A stretch of 64,000 bases of DNA. It comes from Scatosoma sp045644545. Lineage in GTDB: Bacteria; Bacillota; Clostridia; Christensenellales; Borkfalkiaceae. Shown piece by piece: positions 7,852 through 15,986 of the stretch. The notes under the pieces were generated by a model. The model saw only the letters and a list, made by a program, of their open reading frames with translations. It did no database searches and was not told the DNA's origin. The stretch covers positions 23,700 to 87,699 of the forward strand of contig JAZRHC010000023.1 of NCBI GenBank assembly GCA_045644545.1. The letters are read 5' to 3'. Made by a program: the position numbers and the translations under genes. Positions within the stretch are counted from its first letter, which is position 1. Each line of letters begins with the position of its first letter.

Positions 7852-7880
7852 ATTTTAACATTCTTTTGAAAAAAAGTAAA
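7852..7880 (-). promoter_or_regulatory. Promoter of the candidate small RNA
   Basis: Minus strand: TTTACT, 17-base spacer, TAAAAT. No protein-coding gene starts downstream on this strand before the pckA-independent hairpin, which is why an RNA gene is proposed. Confidence 0.55.
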
Positions 7881-8009
7881 GAGAATTTTTAAAAATTTTT
7901 TAAATATTTAAAAACAAATACTTACACACAAAAAATGTTAGAAATTATCATTTTGAGATAAATTAACATTCTAATCGCTTTGAGTTTTTGGATTTTTCGA
8001 CTTTTCTCA

Positions 8010-8092
8010 AAATGCATAATGCAGAGTGCAGAATGCGGAATGGCGGTAGAATTTTTACAATCATTATGCATTATGCATTAAGCATTTTGCAC
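8010..8092. repeat. Family B repeat, copy 1 (ATGCA-rich inverted repeat)
   Basis: The arms are built of AATGCATAATGCAGAGTGCA-like units and their complement, around an asymmetric centre GGCGGTAGAATTTTTACAA. It lies between the candidate small RNA region and the pckA terminator. Four more copies occur in the window (30304, 50529, 58997, 60492). Confidence 0.8.
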
Positions 8093-8094
8093 TA

Positions 8095-8126
8095 AAAAAG
8101 AGCCGACCGACGGTCAGCTCTTTTTC
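8095..8126 (-). terminator. pckA terminator
   Basis: Minus strand: AGAGCTGACC, loop GTC, GGTCGGCTCT, then TTTTTT. A T-run on the other strand makes it potentially bidirectional. Confidence 0.85.
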
Positions 8127-8137
8127 TTTAAACGAAA

Positions 8138-9913
8138 TTATTTGCAGTTTTCTTTAAGGATTTCAAGGTTCGCGATAATTTCCTTGGGCATCTTGTCGCC
8201 GAAATTCTCCGCGTAGTAGTTCTCGATTTCCTTCGCTTCGTTCGCCCAACGTTCTTTATCCACGTAGAGGAGCTTGTCGAGCGTAGCCGCGTCGATATCG
8301 CAGTTTTCAATGTTGATATCCTTCGCGTAAGGAAGATACCCGATCGCCGTTTCCTGCGCGTCTACCTTGCCTTCGCAACGGTCTAAGATCCAGTCCAGAA
8401 CGCGCATATTGTCGCCGAAGCCGGGCCACATAAAGTTGCCGTTTTCGTCCTGACGGAACCAGTTTACGTTGAAGATCTTGGGTTGCTTTTCTTCGTCTAC
8501 CTTCGCGCCCATATCAATCCAGTGCTGGAAGTATTGGTCAACCGAGTAGCCCATAAACGGCTTCATAGCCATCGGGTCGTGACGAAGTACGCCTACTGCG
8601 CCCGTCGCCGCCGCCGTCGTTTCGGAGGACATAATCGTGCCTACGAACGTACCGTGATTCCAATCTCTCGATTGATATACGAGCGGGGTCGTCGTCGCTC
8701 TTCTGCCGCCGAAGATGATCGCGGAAAGAGGCACGCCCGCTTTCGAGTTGAATTCGGGGGAGATGCAAGGGCAGTTTTCCGCGGGAGCGGTGAAACGGGA
8801 GTTGGGGTGCGCCGCGTTACGTCCGCAATCGGGCGTCCAGGGCTTACCCGTCCAGTCGATAAGCTCTGCGGGAGCTTCCTTCGTGAGCTTTTCCCACCAA
8901 ACGGTGTTGTCTGCGGGGTTGAGCGCAACGTTCGTGAAGATCGTTCCCTTCATCGTAGCCATAAGCGCGTTGGGGTTGGATTTCATATTCGTACCGGGCG
9001 CTACGCCGAAGAAACCGTTTTCAGGGTTCGCCGCCCAAAGTCTGCCGTCTTCGCCGACTCTGATCCAAGCGATATCGTCGCCCACGCATTGTACTTCGTA
9101 GCCTGCGTCGAGATACTGCTTGGGAGGGATCAACATTGCGAGGTTGGTCTTACCGCAAGCGGAAGGGAACGCCGCCGCAACGTATTTGATTTCCTTATCC
9201 TGCGGGCGCTTTACGCCGAGGATCAACATATGCTCTGCCATCCAGCCCTCTTTCTTCCCGAGGTTGGTCGCGATACGGAGCGCGAAGCATTTTTTGCCCA
9301 AAAGCACGTTACCGCCGTACGCGGAGTTCACGGAAATGATCGTGTTGTCTTCGGGGAAGTGCATAATGTATCTCTTTTCGGGGTCTACGTTACACTTCGC
9401 GTGGAAGCCTTTAACGAAATCGCCCGTTTCGCCGAGCTGATCGAGACACGTTTTGCCTACTCTCGTCATAATCATCATATTCAAAACGACGTAGATGGAG
9501 TCGGTAACTTCGATACCGATCTTAGAAAAAGGCGAGCCTACCACGCCCATCGAATAGGGAATAACGTACATCGTTCTGCCTTTATACGCGCCCTTTGCGA
9601 TCTCGTTTACCATCGCGTACGCTTCTTTGGGAGCTTTCCATTTTACGATGGAATGAGGAAGCGCGTCCTCTTCGTTACGGCAGCAGATAAACGTTCTGTC
9701 CTCTACGCGCGCAACGTCGTTTTCAGCCGTTCTGTGATAGTAGCAGTCGGGCAATTTTTCTTGGTTGAGCTTGATAATTTCGCCCGTAGCGCAAGCTTCT
9801 TCGCGAAGCGCGTCGCGCTGAGCGTCGCTTCCGTCGATCCACACGACTTTGTCGGGCTGAGCAAAAGCTTCGCAGTCTGCAACGAATTGAAGAACTTTCT
9901 TGTTGTTGGTCAT
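8138..9913 (-). CDS. pckA: GTP-dependent phosphoenolpyruvate carboxykinase
   Basis: It interconverts oxaloacetate + GTP and phosphoenolpyruvate + CO2 + GDP. The 591-residue length and the P-loop-like FPSACGKTNLAMLIPP, with GKT/N in the order of the GTP-type enzyme, separate it from the ~530-residue ATP type. GAKVDEEKQPKIFNVNWFR and GFGDNMRVLDWI near the C-terminus fit the family. ATG 9913 is chosen: AAGGAGA lies 9 bases upstream and the upstream in-frame extension is lysine-rich, low-complexity leader. Monocistronic, with its own promoter and terminator. Confidence 0.94.
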   Translation of the reverse strand: MTNNKKVLQFVADCEAFAQPDKVVWIDGSDAQRDALREEACATGEIIKLNQEKLPDCYYHRTAENDVARVEDRTFICCRNEEDALPHSIVKWKAPKEAYAMVNEIAKGAYKGRTMYVIPYSMGVVGSPFSKIGIEVTDSIYVVLNMMIMTRVGKTCLDQLGETGDFVKGFHAKCNVDPEKRYIMHFPEDNTIISVNSAYGGNVLLGKKCFALRIATNLGKKEGWMAEHMLILGVKRPQDKEIKYVAAAFPSACGKTNLAMLIPPKQYLDAGYEVQCVGDDIAWIRVGEDGRLWAANPENGFFGVAPGTNMKSNPNALMATMKGTIFTNVALNPADNTVWWEKLTKEAPAELIDWTGKPWTPDCGRNAAHPNSRFTAPAENCPCISPEFNSKAGVPLSAIIFGGRRATTTPLVYQSRDWNHGTFVGTIMSSETTAAATGAVGVLRHDPMAMKPFMGYSVDQYFQHWIDMGAKVDEEKQPKIFNVNWFRQDENGNFMWPGFGDNMRVLDWILDRCEGKVDAQETAIGYLPYAKDINIENCDIDAATLDKLLYVDKERWANEAKEIENYYAENFGDKMPKEIIANLEILKENCK

Positions 9914-10084
9914 TGTTTTGGTCTCCTTTGGATATATTTTAAACTTTTTTAAACTTTTTATGCGAAAAATCGGGAATTTTCGACTTCTTTCTTCCTTTTT
10001 TCTCCCTTTTTTCGTGCTTTTTCGGGGCAAAATTTGGGGATTTTTGGAAGCGTTTTTCAAAAACACCTTTTTCTTCCGATTATA

Positions 10085-10113
10085 ATTATATCACAAAATA
10101 ATTTAAAAGTAAA
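10085..10113 (-). promoter_or_regulatory. pckA promoter
   Basis: Minus strand: TTTACT, 17-base spacer, TATAAT with TGA immediately before (extended -10). Confidence 0.75.
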
Positions 10114-10165
10114 GGCTTTGCAAAAAATTTTTTGCGTTTTTGCAAAAAAAGTTGGCAGTAACCTC

Positions 10166-10193
10166 TTGTAATTTTCAAAATCCGTGGTAAACT
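10166..10193 (+). promoter_or_regulatory. Promoter of the 10236 gene
   Basis: TTGTAA, 16-base spacer, TAAACT preceded by TGG. The flank CAGTAACCTCTTG is nearly the same as that of the promoter at 39522 (CAGTAGCCTCTTG). Confidence 0.6.
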
Positions 10194-10235
10194 ATTTGGG
10201 CTGAGGTTGAAAAGGCAAAAAAAGGAGGAGAAAAA

Positions 10236-10529
10236 ATGCAAAAAACACGGGAGAAGAACAAGTACATAGACAACCGCCTCGCCGAAGAGCTCGACGTGAT
10301 CGTTTTGACCACGAACGCTTACCGAGAAAGCGGCCTGCCGCGGGGGAGCTTGGGAGTGCTCGTCTATTCGTATACGGGGCGGGGTCGCCCTTTATACGGG
10401 CGGTTTACGGCGCAAAACGGGGAAAAGGCGGAGGTCGCGCTGAGATTGCGGGATTTTCGGGTTTTGAACGAAAATCGGAAGCGGGATTTACTTCTGCTGT
10501 CAAAGTACAACAAAAAACGCGTCGTGTGA
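10236..10529 (+). CDS. Hypothetical protein (97 aa)
   Basis: I do not recognise the family. The protein is soluble and basic (N-terminal MQKTREKNKY, C-terminal KYNKKRVV), with a central GLPRGSLGVLVYSYTGRGRPLYGRF segment that looks like a small beta-barrel and is followed by VALRLRDFRVLNE. A strong AAGGAGGAG lies 7 bases before the ATG, and the gene has its own promoter and a terminator overlapping the stop codon, so it is very likely real. Monocistronic, divergent from pckA. Confidence 0.7.
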   Translation: MQKTREKNKYIDNRLAEELDVIVLTTNAYRESGLPRGSLGVLVYSYTGRGRPLYGRFTAQNGEKAEVALRLRDFRVLNENRKRDLLLLSKYNKKRVV

Positions 10530-10540
10530 CGCGTTTTTTT
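10514..10540 (+). terminator. Terminator of the 10236 gene
   Basis: ACGCGTC, loop GTGT, GACGCGT, then seven T. The stem includes the last codons and the stop. Confidence 0.85.
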
Positions 10541-10603
10541 GCAAAACCGAAAGTATTAAACTCAAAAAATATAAAATTTATTCGACAGCGGAAAACGACG
10601 GCT

Positions 10604-11236
10604 TTAAATATCGCCGAAAACGTTTTCTTGTAAAATTTTCAAAACGTCCTCGAAGACCCCTCGGGGCGTTTTTTTGCCGTCTACGCGCTTAATGCGTTCG
10701 GGATATTTTTCGGCAAGCTCTTTATATCCTTCGTACACCTTTTGGTGAAACGCCGTTCCCGCCTGTTCGAGGCGATCGTTTTCGTCCGCGCCGTTCTTGC
10801 GACGGAACGCGTCCTCGGGGGATAAGTCGATAAAAATCGTGACGTCGGGAAGATATTTTTCGAGCGCGAACGCGTTGATCTTCGACACGAACTCCACGCC
10901 CAGCCCGCGCGCGTACGCTTGATAAGCAAGGGAAGAATCCACGTAGCGGTCGCAGATCACGAGCTTGCCCTCGGACAAGGCGGGTTCTACGCGATCGCGA
11001 AGATGTTGCGCGCGCGCCGCCGCGTATAAGAGGGCTTCGCACTCGTCCGTCATTTCGGAATTTTTACCGCTTAGAAGAATTTCGCGGATACTTTCGGAAA
11101 TTTTTCCGCCGCCCGGCTCGCGCGTGAAGATATGCGGCACGCCCGATTTTTCAAGATAGTCGCTCAAAAGGCGGAGCTGGGTGCTTTTTCCGCAACCGTC
11201 ACAGCCTTCGAACGTGATAAATTTACCTCTTTGCAT
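10604..11236 (-). CDS. tmk: Thymidylate kinase
   Basis: It phosphorylates dTMP to dTDP. The P-loop EGCDGCGKST is at residues 10-19, REPGGG is at about 39-44, the DRY motif is in CDRYVDSSLAYQ, and the length is 210 aa, all normal. The start codon shares a base with the stop of the upstream decarboxylase-like gene (TAATG), so translation is coupled. The decarboxylase-tmk pairing repeats Bacillus yaaO-tmk, but holB, which follows tmk in Bacillus, lies about 25 kb away here. Confidence 0.94.
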   Translation of the reverse strand: MQRGKFITFEGCDGCGKSTQLRLLSDYLEKSGVPHIFTREPGGGKISESIREILLSGKNSEMTDECEALLYAAARAQHLRDRVEPALSEGKLVICDRYVDSSLAYQAYARGLGVEFVSKINAFALEKYLPDVTIFIDLSPEDAFRRKNGADENDRLEQAGTAFHQKVYEGYKELAEKYPERIKRVDGKKTPRGVFEDVLKILQENVFGDI

Positions 11237-12477
11237 TATTCGTTCTCCTCATTCGTTTGGTATACGCAAAGCTTTCCTTCTTTTACCCCGAACGCATTAT
11301 CCGCCGTTTGCAAAAGTCGGATTTTTTCTCGGGTGATTTTTTCCCCGCAAAGCAACAGCGGGGTGCAGGGCGGGAACAAACCGCAAGGCTTCGCGCAAAT
11401 TCTGCCTTCCGCCGCCGCGAGCTCTATCCATTCCGTTGCGCCCGTTTTTTCGAAAAAGAGGGGGGCAGGGTTGGGTTGAACGGTTTTTTCTGCGTACGGC
11501 AAATATTTTTTAAGAGCCTTTTTCAAAATGCGGAATTGCTTTTTCGTCGTGGCGGGGGAAAGGTAGAACACGACGTTCTCCCCGTCGCAAAATTCCGCGA
11601 AAATCCCGTCCGCTTCGAGCATTTTTTGCACCTCGAACGCCCGTTTGCCTATTTTAAAGCATACCTTCGTCCAGTCGCCGCCGAAAGATAAACTTTCGGG
11701 GTATTCCGAAAACAGCCGCATTACTTCCGCTTCCAGTCCTTCGTTTCGAGGATATTTCACGGCGTATTCGACGGAAGCCATAATCGGATAAGAAGGGCTG
11801 GTCGTGCGGAAAATATCCACGCCTTCGGCGAGCTTTTCGGAAAGTGCCGCCGTGCGCGCGCTCACCACCGCGCCTTGCGTGAGCGCGGGCAGGCTTTTAT
11901 GCACCCCGTCCACCCACATATCGGCGAACGAGCCTGCGTAGATTCCCTTTTCAAAATGTAAATGACCGCCGTGCGCGCCGTCGATCAAGAGAAGTTTTCC
12001 CGCCGTTCGGCAAGCTTTTGCGATCGCGGGCAGATCGGGGATATTCCCGTAGTAATCGGGCGAAGTTAAAAACACCGCGTCCGCGTTCGGGCTGTTTTCG
12101 GGCAAGACTTCCAGTCCCAAAAGCTTACAGCCGTTCAACGCGCTTTTATGCGATTGATTAGAAAGCGCGATCGAACGCACGCCCGATTCTCTCGCCGCGT
12201 ACAGCATTGAAAGCACGCCCGCAGTACTGCCGTCGGTGAGGATAAAAGAAGCGTTCGCGCCTAAAATCGCCGCGATCTCCTCTTGCGCGCGCTTCAAAAC
12301 GCCACGGGGGGCGGATAAATTATCCGAAAAGGAAAGCTCGGTGATATCCCATTTGCCTTTTTTATGCCCCGGCGTATGAAAGGACACGTGCCGTTTTTTC
12401 GCCGCTTGAAAAAGCATTGAATAGATCCTGCAATCCTTTAAAATTTTCTTGTTTAAGCGGAAGGGATTTGCGTTCAT
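11236..12477 (-). CDS. PLP-dependent Orn/Lys/Arg decarboxylase-family protein
   Basis: A fold-type I PLP enzyme related to Bacillus YaaO/SpeA. The N-terminal HTPGHKKG motif is at 34-41, the PLP-aspartate segment LLIDGAHGGH is at 163-172, and the Schiff-base lysine is K194 in DGVHKSLPALTQGA. At 413 aa it is shorter than the usual ~480, mainly in the C-terminal domain, but ends in a recognisable GLFPPCTPLLLCGE motif. Substrate specificity cannot be read from sequence. The ATG lies within a recurrent G-rich motif (12478-12492) and overlaps tmk by one base. Confidence 0.88.
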   Translation of the reverse strand: MNANPFRLNKKILKDCRIYSMLFQAAKKRHVSFHTPGHKKGKWDITELSFSDNLSAPRGVLKRAQEEIAAILGANASFILTDGSTAGVLSMLYAARESGVRSIALSNQSHKSALNGCKLLGLEVLPENSPNADAVFLTSPDYYGNIPDLPAIAKACRTAGKLLLIDGAHGGHLHFEKGIYAGSFADMWVDGVHKSLPALTQGAVVSARTAALSEKLAEGVDIFRTTSPSYPIMASVEYAVKYPRNEGLEAEVMRLFSEYPESLSFGGDWTKVCFKIGKRAFEVQKMLEADGIFAEFCDGENVVFYLSPATTKKQFRILKKALKKYLPYAEKTVQPNPAPLFFEKTGATEWIELAAAEGRICAKPCGLFPPCTPLLLCGEKITREKIRLLQTADNAFGVKEGKLCVYQTNEENE

Positions 12478-12495
12478 CTCGACCCTGCCCCCGTC

Positions 12496-13536
12496 TTACG
12501 ACCCTACTGGGGATTGCAGCTTAGTGCAATACCGCTCGACGAGCGAGTTCACGTAAAGGATCGTTTCGTATTGGAACTGCTTTTCCATATTAGGCGTAGA
12601 TAAAAACACCAAATTCATATTGAGCGCGGTGTCTACTTTCGTCGTCTTTTCGGGATCGCTCGGATCGTTCGCGTTGCGCTCGTCCTGATAATAAATCTCT
12701 TCTTTGAGCTTACCCATCGTGTCCTCGTTCGGGCACATATTCAAGGTGGTGATACTGCGCGTATACGTTTCGGTGATCTTCACCTCGTTTTTTTGGAGCG
12801 CGATATACCCCTGCTTCAAATAGTAAAGGAAATCTATCAACCCGTCGCGGTATTTTTCAATGCGTTCGTATTCTTTTGTTATTCCTTTTTTGATCTCGCT
12901 ATCAGACTTAAAACGCTTGTCGTCGTTCTTTTTGATACGCTTTTTGAAATCCTCTTCCACCTTTTTTTCATCCAGCTCGCCCGTTTGATAATCCCCGCCG
13001 TAGTAGCCGTTCAAGTACTCGGTCATACGGCTAATCAAGCCTTTTTGCGCCACCTTTCCTTCGCTATCAAGCGTATCTTCTAAACTCAACGCGTAAATAT
13101 GATACCCGCGCAGGAAGGTTTCCAAATAGGTGTAGTATTGCTTTTCTTCTACGCCCTCGACCGTATAGGAAGCGGAAGGGTTCTTCGCGGGCGCGGCAAA
13201 AAGCAAATCGCCTTCGTCCGTCTGCAAGCGGGTGTCGAGAAAGGTGCTGACCAGATCGTCGCCCCCCGCGGTGGTATCAACGGTGGTAATCTCGATCACT
13301 TCGTGCGAAAAAACGCCGCCCGTGAACGTTTCATAATACCGCTCGGAAAACTTACTCGTGAGCGTCGAACCGTTATAATTCATCACCGTAAATTGCTGCG
13401 ACGGCGTGATACGAGTCGCCGTCATCGTGAAAATAAGCGACCAAATCAGGATCGCAACCACGACGAACCCGATAATTTTCAGCCAGTCGTAGGAAAGCAT
13501 TTGCCCTAATCTTTTTTTGGTTATTTTTGCGTCCAT
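12496..13536 (-). CDS. Membrane-anchored hypothetical protein (346 aa)
   Basis: I do not recognise the family. It has one transmembrane helix at about residues 17-38 (IIGFVVVAILIWSLIFTM) after a short basic N-terminus, so the remaining ~300 residues are probably extracytoplasmic. That part holds a charged helical stretch (~195-240, rich in Lys/Glu/Asp) and many tyrosines, without a recognisable catalytic motif. AAGGG precedes ATG 13536. It lies 18 bases upstream of the decarboxylase-tmk pair on the same strand, so it is probably the first gene of that operon. Confidence 0.75.
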   Translation of the reverse strand: MDAKITKKRLGQMLSYDWLKIIGFVVVAILIWSLIFTMTATRITPSQQFTVMNYNGSTLTSKFSERYYETFTGGVFSHEVIEITTVDTTAGGDDLVSTFLDTRLQTDEGDLLFAAPAKNPSASYTVEGVEEKQYYTYLETFLRGYHIYALSLEDTLDSEGKVAQKGLISRMTEYLNGYYGGDYQTGELDEKKVEEDFKKRIKKNDDKRFKSDSEIKKGITKEYERIEKYRDGLIDFLYYLKQGYIALQKNEVKITETYTRSITTLNMCPNEDTMGKLKEEIYYQDERNANDPSDPEKTTKVDTALNMNLVFLSTPNMEKQFQYETILYVNSLVERYCTKLQSPVGS

Positions 13537-13673
13537 TTTTCCCTTATTTCTCCTATTCGGGAAGTATTCCAGGCGGGCAAGTCGTGCCCGTCTTTCCTTA
13601 ATTTTATCACGCGCGCGTGAAAGGCGCGTGTTTATTTTGCGTTGATTTCAAGTGCAATTTTGCAAAACGCGCC

Positions 13674-13708
13674 GACCCGCCTTTTCGGCAAGGCAAATCG
13701 GCGCGTTA
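13674..13708 (-). terminator. Terminator of greA-lysS
   Basis: Minus strand: AACGCGCCGA / TCGGCGCGTT outer stem with an inner GCCTT/AAGGC stem, then TTTT. It lies right after the lysS stop. Confidence 0.75.
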
Positions 13709-13713
13709 CGAAA

Positions 13714-15216
13714 TTATTTTTTGGGTTTCATCGTGGGGAAGAGGATTACGTCGCGAATCGTCGAGCTGTCGGTGAGCAGCATAACGAAACGGTCGAACCC
13801 GAGCCCAAGCCCGCCCGTGGGGGGAAGCCCGTATTCGAGCGCGTTGATAAAGTCCTCGTCGATTTGCGCGTCGTTGTTTCCTTTCGCGCGCTTTGCGTCC
13901 ACCTGCTTTTGCATACGCTGTTTTTGATCGATCGGGTCGTTGAGCTCGGAGAAGGCGTTGCCGTATTCGTGCCCGCATATGAAATATTCAAAGCGTTCCG
14001 TGAACGCGGGGTTAGACGGCTTGCGCTTTGCAAGCGGCGAATTTTCCACGGGATAATCGTAGATAATCGTGGGCTGAATCAGCTTGTCCTCGACGAACGC
14101 GTCGAACAGCTCGATCAACACCCAACCTTTCGTGGCGTTTTCGTGTTCGAGCTCCACGCCGAGCGATTTTGCCGCCGCGCGCGCGTCCTCGTCCGTTGCC
14201 CAAGCGTTATAATCCGCGCCCGAATATTTCTTCACGGCTTCCGCCATCGTCATTCTCGTCCACTCGCCCATATTGATAGGAGTGCCTTGATAGGTGATTT
14301 CCAGCGTGCCGCAAACGTTTTTCGTAACCGTTTTATAAAGGTCCTCGATCATATCCATCATTTCGAAATAATCGCTGTACGCCTCGTACATTTCAATCGA
14401 GGTGAACTCGGGGTTGTGATACGCGTCCATACCCTCGTTTCTGAAAATACGCCCCACTTCATACACGCGGTCCATACCGCCGACGATCAAGCGCTTTAAA
14501 AAAAGCTCCGTTTCCACGCGCATATACATATCGAGATCAAGCGCGTTATGATGCGTTTTAAAAGGTCTTGCGTCCGCGCCGATTTCAAGGGGCAATAAGG
14601 TGGGCGTATCCACCTCCAAATACCCGCGGTTATCGAGATACGCGCGAATTTCCTTCAAGATCTTCGAGCGCACGCGGAAGGTATCGCGCACGTCCTTGTT
14701 CATAATCAAATCGAGGTGGCGCAAGCGGTATTTCATATCCACGTTTTGAAGCCCGTTATATTTTTCGGGCAGGGGAAGCAAGGATTTCGAGAGCAGCGTG
14801 AGCTCGGTGACGTGTACGGAAATTTCGCCCGTCTGCGTTTTGAACACGAAGCCTTTGAGCCCGAAAATATCGCCGATATCGTAGTCCTTTTTATAGGACG
14901 CGTAGTTTTCCTCGCCGATATCTTGGCGGGTCACGTAGATCTGAATCGTGCCGCTCTTGTCCGCGATATGCGAAAAGGACGCCTTGCCCATAATACGGCG
15001 CGACATCATTCTTCCCGCGATCGCGACCGTTTTGCCTTCGAACTTTTCGAAATTCGCTTTAATCTCCTCGGAATGGGCGTCCACGGGGTATTTCACCTGC
15101 TCGTAGGGGTTTTTGCCCTCCGATACGAGCTTTTGCAATTTTTCACGGCGAATTTTCGCCTGCTCGATAAGCTGTTCTTCTTCCTGTGCTTGGGTGTTTA
15201 CGGTATTTTCCTGCAT
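13714..15216 (-). CDS. lysS: Lysyl-tRNA synthetase, class II
   Basis: It charges tRNA-Lys. It has an N-terminal OB-fold anticodon-binding domain (TVAIAGRMMSRRIMGKASF...) and a class II catalytic core with motif 2 FRNEGMD and motif 3 GLGLGFDRFVML near the C-terminus. Length 500 aa is normal. It follows greA by 43 bases on the same strand, the same greA-lysS order as in several Firmicutes. Confidence 0.96.
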   Translation of the reverse strand: MQENTVNTQAQEEEQLIEQAKIRREKLQKLVSEGKNPYEQVKYPVDAHSEEIKANFEKFEGKTVAIAGRMMSRRIMGKASFSHIADKSGTIQIYVTRQDIGEENYASYKKDYDIGDIFGLKGFVFKTQTGEISVHVTELTLLSKSLLPLPEKYNGLQNVDMKYRLRHLDLIMNKDVRDTFRVRSKILKEIRAYLDNRGYLEVDTPTLLPLEIGADARPFKTHHNALDLDMYMRVETELFLKRLIVGGMDRVYEVGRIFRNEGMDAYHNPEFTSIEMYEAYSDYFEMMDMIEDLYKTVTKNVCGTLEITYQGTPINMGEWTRMTMAEAVKKYSGADYNAWATDEDARAAAKSLGVELEHENATKGWVLIELFDAFVEDKLIQPTIIYDYPVENSPLAKRKPSNPAFTERFEYFICGHEYGNAFSELNDPIDQKQRMQKQVDAKRAKGNNDAQIDEDFINALEYGLPPTGGLGLGFDRFVMLLTDSSTIRDVILFPTMKPKK

Positions 15217-15259
15217 TTTGTAAAACCTCTTTTCGTGAGATAATTCTTTATTCGATGGA

Positions 15260-15727
15260 TTATTCTATGGCTTCGATTTTAAGCTCGTAAGCCCCTTCGG
15301 GCGCTTGCACGGTGACGACCGTTCCCGCCTTTTGCCCCAAAAGCGCCTTGCCGACGGGGGATTCGTTGGAGATCTTGTTGAGCATCGCGTTGGCTTCCGT
15401 CGTGCCCGTAATCTCGTAGACCTCGTATTCTTCCATATCGATATCGTAGACTTTCACCTTCGAACCGATATGCACGGTGGACTTATCGCCCGATTCCTCA
15501 ACGATCGTCGCGTTCTTGATTTTATAATCAAGCTCTACGATCTCGCCTTCGTTCGCCGCCTGCTCGTTGCGCGCCGCGTCGTATTCCGCGTTCTCGGACA
15601 AATCGCCGTGGCTTCTCGCCTCTGCGATACGGTCTACGATTTCCTGACGCTTCACCGTCTGCAAGTATTTAAGCCTTGCGACCGCCTCGTTGTACCCCTT
15701 TCTCGTCATATAAAAAACTTCCGACAT
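15260..15727 (-). CDS. greA: Transcription elongation factor GreA
   Basis: It rescues backtracked RNA polymerase by stimulating cleavage of the nascent RNA. It has an N-terminal coiled coil with acidic tip residues (ARSHGDLSENAEYDAARNEQ) and a C-terminal FKBP-like domain (SPVGKALLGQKAGTVVTV). Length is 155 aa. GAGG precedes the ATG. It is the first gene of greA-lysS, with a leader of about 175 bases. Confidence 0.96.
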   Translation of the reverse strand: MSEVFYMTRKGYNEAVARLKYLQTVKRQEIVDRIAEARSHGDLSENAEYDAARNEQAANEGEIVELDYKIKNATIVEESGDKSTVHIGSKVKVYDIDMEEYEVYEITGTTEANAMLNKISNESPVGKALLGQKAGTVVTVQAPEGAYELKIEAIE

Positions 15728-15910
15728 ATTATTATTCCTCCTCGCCCCGCTCGGTTTTCTTTATTTGCGTTTTTACCGCGTTTCAATTCAAAACGAACCC
15801 CCTTAAAACACGAAAAAAACCGCTCTCTTTGCGGAACGTTAAAAATCAAACCGTGTATTCCCCCGTAAAAGTACTGCGGAAAAACACGGCTTTTCTATTC
15901 AAGCTTTATC
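15728..15910 (-). other. greA leader
   Basis: The untranslated leader of about 175 bases contains an imperfect hairpin closed by CCGTGT/ACACGG (15857-15895) followed by a T-rich stretch, reminiscent of an attenuator. No known riboswitch was recognised. Confidence 0.35.
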
Positions 15911-15939
15911 ATTATACCCGTTTTTCAAGGTTTTGTCAA
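15911..15939 (-). promoter_or_regulatory. greA-lysS promoter
   Basis: Minus strand: consensus TTGACA, 17-base spacer, TATAAT. Confidence 0.85.
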
Positions 15940-15986
15940 TGAATTTTCTCACCTTTCGGGGAGTTCTCTATAAAAATTTTGACAAA

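Larger units (their letters stand above)
9914..10235. other. pckA leader and divergent promoter region
   Basis: pckA has a leader of about 165 bases (9914-10078), A/T-rich with runs of A and G on the minus strand. I recognise no riboswitch in it. The remainder holds the two divergent promoters. Confidence 0.5.

Noticed and set aside
7806..7892. Type I toxin peptide of 28 residues
   Set aside because: It has a ribosome-binding-like AAGGGGG, but the product is not a hydrophobic membrane peptide; retained only as an alternative reading of the small RNA locus.
8483..9952. A 489-codon open frame on the plus strand opposite pckA
   Set aside because: It is the mirror of a highly conserved PEP carboxykinase, lacks a ribosome binding site and gives an Arg/His/Val-rich product typical of antisense frames.
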